From Ignavibacteria bacterium (GTDB lineage: Bacteria > Bacteroidota > Ignavibacteria > Ignavibacteriales > Melioribacteraceae), in assembly GCA_012719345.1 (NCBI GenBank), contig JAAYAN010000232.1, positions 1-64,000 on the forward strand: a stretch of 64,000 nucleotides of DNA, given 5' to 3'. The position numbers were made by a program, and so were the translations under genes. Shown here piece after piece: positions 35,896 to 45,128 of the stretch. Under the pieces are notes generated by a model that did not search any database, was not told the origin of the DNA, and worked only from the letters and a program-made list of their open reading frames with translations. Position 1 is the stretch's first letter, and every line of letters starts with the position of its first letter.

Positions 35896-38319
35896 ATGAG
35901 AAAAAAGATACTCAATTTAGCATTAATATTATTTTTTGTTTTTGTATCAACGCAAAATATATTGATATGTAAAACGGTATATGTTGATAACGCAAGACCT
36001 AACGACGGCGGAAACGGTTTGACTTGGGCTACTGCGGAGAAAACAATTATTGCAGGTTTGATTGACTGTTCCGCAGGGGATGTATTGCTTATTAAATATG
36101 GCACATATACCTTAGCAAATACGATAACTCTATCTGCAAACATAAAGATTTCTTCGGATGACGGAGATGGAACCGAATGGGATGATGCGGAACCGGATTC
36201 TAGTTTGTGCATTCTTGACGGAGCAAATCTATATAGGGTCTTGCAGTTCACATCATCAGCTACAACCAATTCACTTGTTGTTAGAGGGTTTAAGATATAC
36301 AGAGGCAATGCTACATCTTCAAGTACTAATGGACGATCGGGTGGTGGAATTTTAATAAAAGGCGGTGCAGATCCGATTATTGAAAGATGTTGGATTACAG
36401 AATGCCGAGCAAACACAACAGCACCATCACCAGCAAGTTATGCAACATCTGGCGGCGGAATATTTATTCAAGACAGCGAACCGATAATACGCAATAACAG
36501 AATTGATAACAATTATGCTACTTACACAAACAATCCAGGTTACGGTGGCGGAATATCAGTTTATAACACCAATACTAGTGGCGGTAACCCGGCAATAACA
36601 GGAAATTATATTGCAAATAATGTTGCCACTTATGTTGTTGGAGAAGGTTTTTATTCAAACGGACCAAGTTTAGGAGGCGGATTACAAGTTTCAATGAGTT
36701 CACCATTAATCGAAAATAATATTTTTTATAATAATTGGGGGTTCAGGCGTTATATTACCAGCGGTTCTACCGATTCGTATGCCTGCGGCGGTGCAATAGC
36801 TTTAGACCAAAGTTCATCTCTAATTAAAAACAATACATTTAATTCAAACTATGCTTTTTATGAAAATGAAGGGAGATATGGATTAGGGGCCACTGGACGC
36901 GGGGGGGCATTGTATTTAACCTCTTTTAATGGGACAATTGAAAATAACGTCTTCTATAAAAATACTGCAGTTTATTATAATGCAAATAATGCAACATATC
37001 TTGGAAATGCTATTAATGCAGTATCTGGAACACCTGTTATAAAAAATAATATTTTTTCAGAAAACAAATATTTAACTCGTCTTACCGAAGCCTGCATTCG
37101 AAATTCTTCGTTAACATCAATTACTATAGATTATAATTGTTTTTACAATAACCACCCAAATGAAAATGTTACTTCCAATAATGAAGTAACAACAGACCCT
37201 CTATTCACTAATGCAGCCTCAAATAATTTCACTCTTCAATCATCATCACCTTGTATTAATACAGGGGATCCGCTTTCAGCAGTTGAATCCGGAGGTGAAC
37301 CAATAATCGATATGGGTATAGAAGAATTTATTTCATTTGCTTCTGCAACTTATAATTCTATCGATAATTCTATTTCAGATAATATCATTCCAGGAAAAAG
37401 TCTTGCTGTTGCATCTGTTGGCAGCAATATTAGTTCTATAATAGAATTATCAATTTCAACACCGCCAAACTCTTCAGGAGAAAGAACTGTGGGGCGATAC
37501 TGGGATATCAGTTCAACAGGAGATGCAAATATCAGGCTTTATTTTCCAACCTCTGCAATTTCTGAATTTACAGGAGCCCCGACAATTTTTCATTATAATG
37601 GAAGCAACTGGGAAGCTATTCCTACTGGAGCAGTTCAGTCTGCAGGAACATCAAGTTATGTTGAATCATCTTCTCCTATAACCAGTTGGTCATATTTTAC
37701 AGTTGGCGACAGCGAAGATCCTCTCCCTGTAGAACTCACTTCTTTCGCTGCCTCTGTTTCTAACGGTAAGGTTATTCTTAACTGGAAAACATCAACAGAA
37801 GTGAATAATTACGGATTTGAAATACAAAAAATGGCAAAGGGCAAAGCGCAGAGCGCCGTGCCTAACGGCAGGCAGGCAGAGTGGGAAATGGTTGGTTTTA
37901 TTGAAGGTTCAGGAAATTCGAATACTCCAAAATCTTATTCATTTACTGATAATCTTACATCTTACTCATACGCTTATCGCATAAAACAAATTGATCTTGA
38001 CGGTTCTTTCACATATTCAAAAGAAATTAGTGTTGATGCTGCATCATTTCTACCAACAGAATTTATACTTTCTCAAAACTACCCGAATCCGTTCAATCCG
38101 GTAACAACTATCAAGTATTCAGTACCGAGTACCGTGTACGTAGTACTTAAAATTTTTGATATGCTTGGCCGAGAAACAACAACACTTGTAAACGCCCAGC
38201 AACCAGCAGGATATTATGAAGTTAAGTTCGATGCCTCAAATCTTGCGAGCGGAATTTATTTGTATAATTTGCAGGCGGGAGAATTTTCATCGGTGAAGAA
38301 ACTAATTTTGATGAAATAA
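35896..38319 (+). CDS. T9SS-secreted right-handed beta-helix protein
   Basis: A signal peptide (about 1-20) is followed by DNARPNDGGNGLTWATAEKTI, a typical opening of parallel beta-helix proteins, and by repeated short coils such as GGGIFIQDSEPIIRNNRIDNN and GGALYLTSFNGTIENNVFYKN (about 95-420). A linker with fibronectin-like strands (PVELTSFAASVSNGKVILNW) leads to a T9SS sorting domain starting FILSQNYPNPFNPVTTIKYS and ending KKLILMK. The ATG at 35896 has TTGGAG seven bases upstream; a TTG at 35884 in the same frame is part of that SD. Two heptamer-repeat tracts lie inside the gene. The surface role is unknown. Confidence 0.9.
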   Translation: MRKKILNLALILFFVFVSTQNILICKTVYVDNARPNDGGNGLTWATAEKTIIAGLIDCSAGDVLLIKYGTYTLANTITLSANIKISSDDGDGTEWDDAEPDSSLCILDGANLYRVLQFTSSATTNSLVVRGFKIYRGNATSSSTNGRSGGGILIKGGADPIIERCWITECRANTTAPSPASYATSGGGIFIQDSEPIIRNNRIDNNYATYTNNPGYGGGISVYNTNTSGGNPAITGNYIANNVATYVVGEGFYSNGPSLGGGLQVSMSSPLIENNIFYNNWGFRRYITSGSTDSYACGGAIALDQSSSLIKNNTFNSNYAFYENEGRYGLGATGRGGALYLTSFNGTIENNVFYKNTAVYYNANNATYLGNAINAVSGTPVIKNNIFSENKYLTRLTEACIRNSSLTSITIDYNCFYNNHPNENVTSNNEVTTDPLFTNAASNNFTLQSSSPCINTGDPLSAVESGGEPIIDMGIEEFISFASATYNSIDNSISDNIIPGKSLAVASVGSNISSIIELSISTPPNSSGERTVGRYWDISSTGDANIRLYFPTSAISEFTGAPTIFHYNGSNWEAIPTGAVQSAGTSSYVESSSPITSWSYFTVGDSEDPLPVELTSFAASVSNGKVILNWKTSTEVNNYGFEIQKMAKGKAQSAVPNGRQAEWEMVGFIEGSGNSNTPKSYSFTDNLTSYSYAYRIKQIDLDGSFTYSKEISVDAASFLPTEFILSQNYPNPFNPVTTIKYSVPSTVYVVLKIFDMLGRETTTLVNAQQPAGYYEVKFDASNLASGIYLYNLQAGEFSSVKKLILMK
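37833..37874 (+). repeat. Intragenic heptamer repeat tract (GGCAAAG type)
   Basis: Two exact copies of GGCAAAG (37833-37846) are followed by degenerate 7-base units CGCAGAG, CGCCGTG, CCTAACG and GCAGGCA. The tract is far more GC-rich than its gene and encodes a low-complexity piece (KGKAQSAVPNGRQ) in the linker before the sorting domain. Confidence 0.65.
38121..38148 (+). repeat. Intragenic heptamer repeat tract (AGTACCG type)
   Basis: Two exact copies of AGTACCG (38121-38134) are followed by TGTACGT and AGTACTT, so GTAC recurs every seven bases over 28 bases. It encodes VPSTVYVV inside the sorting domain. Confidence 0.65.
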
Positions 38320-38334
38320 TTTAATAGCAAAAAT

Positions 38335-38364
38335 TAAAAAAGGCTGCATTCAGCAGCCTTTTTC
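38335..38364. terminator. Bidirectional terminator shared with dnaK
   Basis: AGGCTGC (38341-38347) pairs with GCAGCCT (38353-38359) around a 5-base loop, with a run of A on the left and a run of T on the right. It therefore serves the rightward beta-helix gene and the leftward dnaK, which converge here. Confidence 0.9.
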
Positions 38365-38373
38365 TTTATATAT

Positions 38374-40311
38374 TTATTTATCATCATCCACAACTTCGTA
38401 CGAAGCATCTTGAACTTCCGGACCGTCGGATTTCTTTTCGGATTTCGGTTCTTCTTTCGGAGGTTCGTTATTTGCAGCTCCTTCATTAGGTGCTTGCTGA
38501 CCCTGGGCAGACTGTGCTTTATAAAGTTCCTGAGATATTTCGCTCCATACTTTTTCCATATTTTCTGTTGCAGTTTTAATATTGGCTGTATCGTTTGTAG
38601 CAATTGCATCTTCAACTTTTTTAATTTCGCTTTCAAGTCTGTTCTTTAAGTCTGCAGGTATTTTATCACCTAAGTCGGCAATTTGTTTTTTTGTTGAAAA
38701 AACTAAATTATCGGCTTTATTTCTTATTTCAACAGATTCTTTTTTCTTTATATCTTCAGCAGCATGTTCTTTTGCAGCCTGTTTCATTTTTTCTATTTCA
38801 TCTTTAGCCAAACCGCTCGAAGAAGTAATTCTGATACTCTGCTCTTTACCTGTAGCTTTATCTTTAGCTGCAACGTGCAATATACCGTTTGCATCTATAT
38901 CAAAAGTAACTTCAATCTGAGGAATACCTCTTGGTGCCGGCGGAATACCGTCGAGATGAAATCTTCCAAGCGAACGATTATCGCCCGCCATCGGTCTTTC
39001 ACCTTGCAGAATATGGATTTCAACAGAAGGCTGATTATCGGATGCGGTTGAAAATGTTTCGCTTTTTTTTGTAGGAATTGTTGTGTTCGATTCGATTAAT
39101 TTAGTCATCACACCGCCAAGAGTTTCAATTCCAAGTGAAAGAGGCGTAACATCTAGCAAAAGAACATCTTTAACATCGCCGGCAAGAACACCGCCCTGAA
39201 TAGCAGCTCCAATAGCAACAACTTCATCGGGATTAACACCTTTATGAGGTTCTTTTCCGAAAATTTCTTTTACTTTTTCCTGTACTTTAGGAATTCTGAT
39301 TGAACCTCCAACAAGTATAACCTCATCAATTTGCGATGCAGTAACGCCTGCATCCTTTAATGCATTTACACAAGGTTTAACAGTTCTTTCTATTAAGTCA
39401 TCCACAAGCTGCTCAAATTTCGCGCGTGTAATGTTAATGTTAAGATGTTTTGGTCCATCCTGTGTTGCAGTAATAAAAGGAAGATTTACATCTGTCTGCA
39501 TTGAAGATGAAAGTTCAATTTTGGCTTTTTCGGCAGCTTCTTTAAGCCTTTGCAGTGCCATTGGATCTTTGCGCAAATCAATTCCTTCCTGTTTCTGGAA
39601 TTCATCTGCAAGAAAATTAATTAATCTCTGATCGAAATCGTCACCGCCAAGATGAGTATCGCCGTTGGTAGATTTTACTTCGAATACCCCGTCTCCGAGC
39701 TGCAAAATTGAAATATCGAATGTACCGCCCCCTAGGTCGTAAACTGCTACAAGCTCTTCTTTATTTTTTTTGTCGAGTCCGTACGCCAAAGCGGCAGCTG
39801 TAGGCTCATTAATTATTCTTTTTACTGTCAGTCCGGCAATTTCTCCGGCATCTTTTGTTGCCTGTCTCTGCGCATCGTTAAAATAAGCGGGAACTGTAAT
39901 AACTGCTTCAGTTACTGTTTGACCTAAATAATCTTCAGCAGTCTTTTTCATTTTCTGAAGTACCATTGCGCTGATTTCTTGAGGACTGTAAAGTCTGTCA
40001 TCAATTTTTACACGCGCCGTGCTGTTATCACCCTGAACTACTTTATAAGGCACTTCAGTTAATTCCTGCTGAACTTCATTTATTGTTCTTCCCATAAATC
40101 TCTTTATCGAAAAAACAGTGTTGTTTGGATTTGTAACTGCCTGTCGTTTTGCAGGCTGTCCTACTAATCTTTCGCCGCTTTTTGTAAATCCAACTACCGA
40201 AGGCGTTGTTCTTCCTCCTTCGGAATTAGGTATTACAACCGGTTCATTTCCTTCCATAACCGAAACACACGAATTCGTGGTTCCTAAGTCGATTCCAATA
40301 ATTTTTCCCAT
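38374..40311 (-). CDS. dnaK: Chaperone protein DnaK (Hsp70)
   Basis: The 645-residue protein is a full Hsp70: [12 protein letters not shown] at the start, the ATPase signatures [14 protein letters not shown] and [13 protein letters not shown], and a substrate-binding domain from about 385 ([17 protein letters not shown]). The helical lid and a Gln/Asn/Glu-rich tail end in EVVDDDK, close to the usual EEVKDDK that binds co-chaperones. GGAG precedes the ATG. grpE and dnaJ are not adjacent. No CIRCE element is seen upstream, so heat-shock control is not via HrcA at this promoter. Confidence 0.98.
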   Translation of the reverse strand: MGKIIGIDLGTTNSCVSVMEGNEPVVIPNSEGGRTTPSVVGFTKSGERLVGQPAKRQAVTNPNNTVFSIKRFMGRTINEVQQELTEVPYKVVQGDNSTARVKIDDRLYSPQEISAMVLQKMKKTAEDYLGQTVTEAVITVPAYFNDAQRQATKDAGEIAGLTVKRIINEPTAAALAYGLDKKNKEELVAVYDLGGGTFDISILQLGDGVFEVKSTNGDTHLGGDDFDQRLINFLADEFQKQEGIDLRKDPMALQRLKEAAEKAKIELSSSMQTDVNLPFITATQDGPKHLNINITRAKFEQLVDDLIERTVKPCVNALKDAGVTASQIDEVILVGGSIRIPKVQEKVKEIFGKEPHKGVNPDEVVAIGAAIQGGVLAGDVKDVLLLDVTPLSLGIETLGGVMTKLIESNTTIPTKKSETFSTASDNQPSVEIHILQGERPMAGDNRSLGRFHLDGIPPAPRGIPQIEVTFDIDANGILHVAAKDKATGKEQSIRITSSSGLAKDEIEKMKQAAKEHAAEDIKKKESVEIRNKADNLVFSTKKQIADLGDKIPADLKNRLESEIKKVEDAIATNDTANIKTATENMEKVWSEISQELYKAQSAQGQQAPNEGAANNEPPKEEPKSEKKSDGPEVQDASYEVVDDDK

Positions 40312-40335
40312 ATTAACTCCATATTTTAAAAAATC

Positions 40336-40363
40336 TGTATAAACACAACCATAATAGTGCCAA
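40336..40363 (-). promoter_or_regulatory. Candidate dnaK promoter
   Basis: Leftward, TTGGCA (40363-40358) and TATACA (40341-40336) are separated by 16 bases, 25 bases before the dnaK ATG. It is a moderate sigma70-like match; a role in heat shock is not shown. Confidence 0.4.
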
Positions 40364-40432
40364 TTTTATTAAAACAGGTTAAGTTATTATGATATAATGA
40401 ATTAACATTAATTTTGTTTTTACATTGTGTTT

Positions 40433-40480
40433 GCCATTATTACTTTTTGCCTGCCATTATGGCTGTTATATTACTTTTTG
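40433..40480. repeat. Short direct repeats between dnaK and birA
   Basis: GCCATTAT occurs at 40433-40440 and 40453-40460, and ATTACTTTTTG at 40439-40449 and 40470-40480. They lie in the divergent promoter region and could be paired regulator sites. They may also be chance in AT-rich sequence. Confidence 0.3.
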
Positions 40481-40569
40481 TCATTGACTGTGACAAATAT
40501 TAAAATTTGATTTTAAGGTTTATTAAATATTATATTTTAATTTAATTATATAACATTAATGGAGTTTAC

Positions 40570-41337
40570 TTGTTTAATCTTGAACAATTTGATATTAAGC
40601 TTGATACAGATATAATCGGACGAAATTTTATTTATTGCGAAGAAATTGAATCCACGAACAACTTTTTACTTAACAGCAAAGAGTATAATACCGAAGGCAC
40701 AGTGCTTTTTGCCGAATATCAGACAAAAGGGAAAGGGAGGAAAGACAGAACCTGGATAAGTAACAACGCACAGAATCTTACTTTTTCGATATTGCTTAAG
40801 GAATCTTTTATATATTCCAAACCAAATGTTCTGAATCTTGCTTCCTCAATGGCTGTTGCCTCGTCAATCGAAAATTTATTCCAGCTTAAAACAAACCTAA
40901 AATGGCCTAACGATGTTCTGGTTAACGAGAAAAAAATATCTGGAATTCTTCTTGAATCCGTTTCTACCGGAAAAAAAATGGAAAAAATTGTGTTAGGAAT
41001 AGGAATAAATGTAAACCAGCCGTCCTTTCAGGGAAAATTTAATTTCACCCCGACTTCAATTAAACAGGAATATCGTAAAGAGGTTGAACGAGAATATCTG
41101 TTAAGCGAAGTTTTAAACAATCTTGAAGAATTACTTTTTACCGCAAAAGATAATCCCGAAAAAATAATAAACGACTGGAAAAACAAAAGCAGATTTTTAG
41201 GCGAAAAGGTTAAAGTTCAAGACGGCGACAACCTTAAGTACGGTTTGTTTGAAGAAGTTGATGAAAACGGCTTTATGCTTTTAAGAACAGCTACTGCACT
41301 TGAAACAATTTATTGCGGTGATGTGAGTCAGCTTTGA
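40570..41337 (+). CDS. birA: Biotin-[acetyl-CoA carboxylase] ligase
   Basis: The 255-residue protein is the catalytic part of BirA without an N-terminal DNA-binding domain, so it should not repress biotin genes. Motifs include CEEIESTNNFLL, the loop QTKGKGRKDRTWIS (biotinyl-AMP binding, normally GRGRxGRxW), LKWPNDVLVNEKKISGILLE and GIGINVNQP. It attaches biotin to the carboxyl-carrier protein of acetyl-CoA carboxylase. The start is a TTG at 40570 with TGGAG five bases upstream; the nearby ATG at 40559 is out of frame. It is coupled to coaX by a TTGA overlap. Confidence 0.93.
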   Translation: MFNLEQFDIKLDTDIIGRNFIYCEEIESTNNFLLNSKEYNTEGTVLFAEYQTKGKGRKDRTWISNNAQNLTFSILLKESFIYSKPNVLNLASSMAVASSIENLFQLKTNLKWPNDVLVNEKKISGILLESVSTGKKMEKIVLGIGINVNQPSFQGKFNFTPTSIKQEYRKEVEREYLLSEVLNNLEELLFTAKDNPEKIINDWKNKSRFLGEKVKVQDGDNLKYGLFEEVDENGFMLLRTATALETIYCGDVSQL

Positions 41338-42071
41338 AATTATTAGCCTGCGATATTGGCAATTCGTTTACGAAGTTTATTTCATTCGATGGCGATAAAA
41401 TCAAATGCAAGTATTCCCTCTCAAATTCAGAAATTGATTCGCTAAGAATAGAGCGGTTTGAATTTGACAGTGTTGCAATTTCATCCGTTGTTCCCGAAAT
41501 AACTAAAGTTTTATCAAACTTTTTGATAAAGAAGAATATTACGCCTTTTATTATCACAAAAAATGCTAAACTGAATTTTACTATCGATTACGATACACCT
41601 GAGACATTGGGAATTGACCGTATTTGCGGAACAGCGGGAGCAATAAGTTTAATTGAAAGCAGTGTTATTTCATTCAATAGGAAAATATTATTTGCAGATT
41701 TAGGGACGGCAACAACAATAAATTTTATAGAGGAAAACATTTTAAAAGGCGGGATTATTGCGCCGGGAATGCGGACTATGTTGGAAGCGCTGAATAATAA
41801 AACCGCCCAACTGCCATTAGTAAATTTGGGAGATTATTCCGGAATTATCGGGAAATCAACTCAATCGGCAATTACAAGCGGGATAATTAATTCTTCAACC
41901 GGACTTCTCGAAAAAGTTTATCATTCCGTGTATTCCGACGCTGAGAAACAGCCGATTATTTTAACCGGAGGAAATGCAGAATTTATTTTGGAATACTTGA
42001 ACATTCCTTATTTATTTGTTGAAAATCTTGTTCCTACCGGAATTAAAAAAATTGCTGAATTAAACCAATGA
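41334..42071 (+). CDS. coaX: Type III pantothenate kinase
   Basis: This enzyme phosphorylates pantothenate in the first step of coenzyme A synthesis. It has the ASKHA motifs LLACDIGNSFTKF (phosphate 1, residues 3-15), DYDTPETLGIDRICGTAGA and FADLGTATTINF, and the helix GGIIAPGMRTMLEAL. The start is a TTG (41334) whose bases overlap the birA stop as TTGA. The stop overlaps the next start as ATGA, so birA, coaX and the desulfurase are translationally coupled. Confidence 0.95.
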   Translation: MKLLACDIGNSFTKFISFDGDKIKCKYSLSNSEIDSLRIERFEFDSVAISSVVPEITKVLSNFLIKKNITPFIITKNAKLNFTIDYDTPETLGIDRICGTAGAISLIESSVISFNRKILFADLGTATTINFIEENILKGGIIAPGMRTMLEALNNKTAQLPLVNLGDYSGIIGKSTQSAITSGIINSSTGLLEKVYHSVYSDAEKQPIILTGGNAEFILEYLNIPYLFVENLVPTGIKKIAELNQ

Positions 42072-43225
42072 AAAGAGTTTATTTTGATAATGCTGCAACA
42101 ACAGTAATCCATCCAAAAGTATTCGATAAAATGCTGCCTTTCCTCAAAGAGAATTTTGGAAATCCATCTTCAATCCATTATCACGGGCGGAATGCCCGGG
42201 TTGCAGTCGAATCTGCACGTGAAATAATTGCAGATTTTATAAATGCTGACCCCGGAGAAATTTATTTTTGCAGCAACGGAACCGAGGCAAACAATTTTCC
42301 GGTTTTGGGAATTGCGCGGGCGAACAAAAACGAAACCGGGAAAACCGGAATTATTATCTCCGAAGGTGAACATCTTTGCATTCTGGAACCTGCTAATGTC
42401 TTAATAAAAGAAGGCTATTCAATAAAAAGAATTCCGTTAAATAGAAATGGAGGGAATAATCTTGAATATTTCCCAAATTCCATTTCTGAAAACACTTCGC
42501 TTGTTTCGATAATCCACATTAATAACGAAACCGGGGCGGAAAATGATATACACAAGATTGCATCCTTGACTAAAGAAGAAAACACCTATTTTCATACAGA
42601 TGCGGTACAATCTTTTGGAAAAATTAAAATTGATGTAAAAAAACTTGGTGTAGATTCATTATCCGCTACAGGACATAAAATATACGGACCAAAGGGAATC
42701 GGCTTTGCATATATCAAATCGGGTACGCCAGTAAACCCTTTAATTGTCGGCGGATCGCAGGAACGAAACCGGAGGGGCGGAACGGAAAATGTTGCCGCAA
42801 TAGTCGGGCTTGCCGAAGCTGTTAAAATTGCAGAATTGGAAATGGAAAATAATTCAGGAATCGTGCAGACTTTAAGAACGAGATTAATCTCGGGTATTAA
42901 AAATCTTGATAACCAAGGAATTTTAATAAATAATGAAGTTACCGGTTTCCCGTATGTTTTAAGTATAACTTTAAAAAATAATTTTTATAAAAACGATGCG
43001 GAATCGATTTTAATGTATTTGGATATTAATGGAATTTCGGCTTCAAACGGAGCAGCTTGCAGCTCGGGTACATTGAAAATATCGCACGTAATTTCGGCAA
43101 TGGGATTATCTGACGAAGATGCAAAAGGAACGATTAGATTCTCGTTTTCTCCCGAAAATACTTTTGAGGAAGTTGATTACTGTCTCGAGATTATTTCAAA
43201 TATGCTAAGAAATTTCAAAAAGTAA
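42068..43225 (+). CDS. Cysteine desulfurase (NifS/IscS family)
   Basis: A PLP-dependent enzyme that moves sulfur from cysteine to iron-sulfur assembly or tRNA thiolation. Visible features are YFDNAATT at the start, the catalytic base His102 (SEGEHLCIL), the PLP lysine Lys204 (SATGHKIYGPKG), RRGGTENVA and the active Cys331 in ASNGAACSSGT, on a short loop as in the NifS/IscS class. No iscU or tRNA thiolase gene is adjacent, so the acceptor is unknown. Confidence 0.94.
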   Translation: MKRVYFDNAATTVIHPKVFDKMLPFLKENFGNPSSIHYHGRNARVAVESAREIIADFINADPGEIYFCSNGTEANNFPVLGIARANKNETGKTGIIISEGEHLCILEPANVLIKEGYSIKRIPLNRNGGNNLEYFPNSISENTSLVSIIHINNETGAENDIHKIASLTKEENTYFHTDAVQSFGKIKIDVKKLGVDSLSATGHKIYGPKGIGFAYIKSGTPVNPLIVGGSQERNRRGGTENVAAIVGLAEAVKIAELEMENNSGIVQTLRTRLISGIKNLDNQGILINNEVTGFPYVLSITLKNNFYKNDAESILMYLDINGISASNGAACSSGTLKISHVISAMGLSDEDAKGTIRFSFSPENTFEEVDYCLEIISNMLRNFKK

Positions 43226-43326
43226 TTCGATTTTTAACATTTTGTAATTACCTCTCAATTTCATAAATTTCGTATCTACTTCTAATTTTCTGAATCATTA
43301 TCCACGCAAATAAACAGGAGAAATAA

Positions 43327-44349
43327 ATGTCACAAAAAAAAGATTACCTTAAAGAAACAATTCAACATTTCGATATCAAAAAACATAATGTTGTTCCGGT
43401 AGTAGAAGCTATGGAGAAAATGGCTTTCAGCGCGCGCGATTTAAACAGAGCTGCCCAAATTTACGATAAAATGCTTGCGGATAAAGATTGCACAGTAATT
43501 CTAACTCTTGCCGGAAGTTTGTTCAGTGCCGGTTTGAAAAAAATAGTTTTTGATCTTGTTAATAATAACATGGTTGACGCTATTGTCTCAACAGGTGCAA
43601 TAATGGTCGATCAGGATTTCTTTGAAGCGCTCGGGTTTAAACACTACATTGGAACTCCTTTTGTTGATGACAATGAAATGCGCGATCTGCACATCGATAG
43701 AATTTACGATACTTTTATTGATGAAGATGAATTAAGAATTTGCGACGATACAACAGCTAAAATATTCGAAAGCCTTGAGCCGCGTCCCTATTCATCGCGT
43801 GAACTTTTATACGAGTTCGGCAGATACCTTGAAAATAACGGCGGACCGAAAGTTGACGACAGCGTTGTTTACACTGCTTACAAAAAGAATGTGCCAATCT
43901 TCGTTCCTGCCTTTTCCGATTGTTCCGCAGGCTTCGGTTTTGTGGTTCATCAGACAAAAAATCCGGATAAGCACGTTTCAATTGATTCTGCCAAGGATTT
44001 TCTTGAACTGACAAAAATAAAACTTGCCAGCAAAGAAACAGGTATATTTATGGTTGGCGGCGGCGTTCCTAAAAACTTCACGCAGGATATTGTTGTTGCT
44101 GCAGATATTTTACAGGAAGACGCACCGATGCACAAATACGCGATACAAATTACAGTTGCAGATGTTCGCGACGGAGCTCTTTCAAGTTCAACATTAAAAG
44201 AAGCAAGCAGCTGGGGAAAAGTTGAAACCACTTACGAGCAAATGGTTTACTCTGAAGCAACTTTAGCTTTGCCGTTGATTGCCGGATACGCTTACCATAA
44301 AGGAAGTTGGAAAGTAAGAAGCCCGAAAGAATTGGCTAAGATTTATTGA
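43327..44349 (+). CDS. Deoxyhypusine synthase family protein
   Basis: The 340-residue protein shows the fold of deoxyhypusine synthase: TLAGSLFSAGLKKIVFDLV and AIVSTGA (NAD binding), VPIFVPAFSDCSAGFGF and GIFMVGGGVPKNF. The catalytic lysine appears as Lys298 in SSWGKV, equivalent to Lys329 of the human enzyme. Bacteria lack eIF5A, and bacterial relatives include homospermidine synthases, so a polyamine reaction is likely but not proven. AGGAG precedes the ATG. It is 101 bases after the desulfurase gene and ends at a strong terminator. Confidence 0.9.
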   Translation: MSQKKDYLKETIQHFDIKKHNVVPVVEAMEKMAFSARDLNRAAQIYDKMLADKDCTVILTLAGSLFSAGLKKIVFDLVNNNMVDAIVSTGAIMVDQDFFEALGFKHYIGTPFVDDNEMRDLHIDRIYDTFIDEDELRICDDTTAKIFESLEPRPYSSRELLYEFGRYLENNGGPKVDDSVVYTAYKKNVPIFVPAFSDCSAGFGFVVHQTKNPDKHVSIDSAKDFLELTKIKLASKETGIFMVGGGVPKNFTQDIVVAADILQEDAPMHKYAIQITVADVRDGALSSSTLKEASSWGKVETTYEQMVYSEATLALPLIAGYAYHKGSWKVRSPKELAKIY

Positions 44350-44360
44350 AATATTTAAAA

Positions 44361-44391
44361 TAAAAAAGGGGCTTATTCAGCCCCTTTTTTA
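44361..44391. terminator. Bidirectional terminator
   Basis: GGGGC (44368-44372) pairs with GCCCC (44380-44384) around a 7-base loop, flanked by six A on the left and six T on the right that extend the stem. It serves the converging deoxyhypusine synthase-like gene and the outer-membrane protein gene. Confidence 0.9.
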
Positions 44392-44412
44392 ATACATAAT
44401 CATATCTAATAA

Positions 44413-44964
44413 TTATAAAGCTACTTGAACACCTGCATTAATGCCAATGATATTTGTGCTTGTGCCTTCTGTCATAACCATAATATATTTTGCATTAACA
44501 TCAACACCAACATTTGGGCTTACAGGAATAACGATACCTGCACCAGGAGCTATTGCAAAATCTGAACCTGATTCGTCAACTTCATAAGTATATCCATAAA
44601 ATGAAACTTCACCAGACATTGATGACATTGCTAAACCAACTTCTGCAGAAACGTAAGGTTTTACACTGCCGGCTTCAAAATTATATCTGCCGCCAACCAT
44701 TATAGGGATAATTGAGAAATCAAATCCGTCATATAAATCTTTTCCGCTGAACATTAAGTATCCAACAGAACCTGTTAACTGAATTTCTGGAGTTACGGAA
44801 TATAAAAATGTACCTGTTCCGCCGAATCCCATATCATACAAATCTCCAACATCGCCAGTAGGTAATGCCAACGAACCTTGAATTCCAACAGCCATTTGTG
44901 CGTTTGTGTTTACTGCGAATGCCATCATAACAACGGCAGCTACTAATAGAAAAGATTTTTTCAT
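44413..44964 (-). CDS. Small outer-membrane beta-barrel protein
   Basis: A signal peptide (1-22, ending NTNAQ) precedes alternating strands typical of an 8-strand barrel: GIQGSLALPTGD, TGSVGYLMFSG, IIPIMVGGRYNF, PYVSAEVGLAMSS and GINAGVQVAL at the end. The barrel resembles the OmpW/porin-family opacity proteins. Function is unknown; such proteins are often abundant and stress-regulated. It is a single gene with a strong terminator. Confidence 0.82.
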   Translation of the reverse strand: MKKSFLLVAAVVMMAFAVNTNAQMAVGIQGSLALPTGDVGDLYDMGFGGTGTFLYSVTPEIQLTGSVGYLMFSGKDLYDGFDFSIIPIMVGGRYNFEAGSVKPYVSAEVGLAMSSMSGEVSFYGYTYEVDESGSDFAIAPGAGIVIPVSPNVGVDVNAKYIMVMTEGTSTNIIGINAGVQVAL

Positions 44965-45128
44965 CTTTTTTGATCCTTATGTTTATTGTAAAATAGTGAA
45001 TTAAGAACTGTGCTAAAATATATCAGTTTTACGAGACTTCAAAGTAAAATATTACTTTTTTATTAGTTTTTTTCATTTTTTGTCAAGAATCACAATACTT
45101 TTAACCTGATTTGGGAAATTCATTAGTT

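Noticed and set aside
35835-36416. Open frame of 193 residues on the - strand over the start of the beta-helix gene
   Set aside because: It mirrors the coding frame of a gene with signal peptide, repeats and sorting domain; it has no SD of its own.
40312-40569. Search for a CIRCE element (HrcA site) upstream of dnaK
   Set aside because: No TTAGCACTC/GAGTGCTAA pair is present; only short direct repeats were found.
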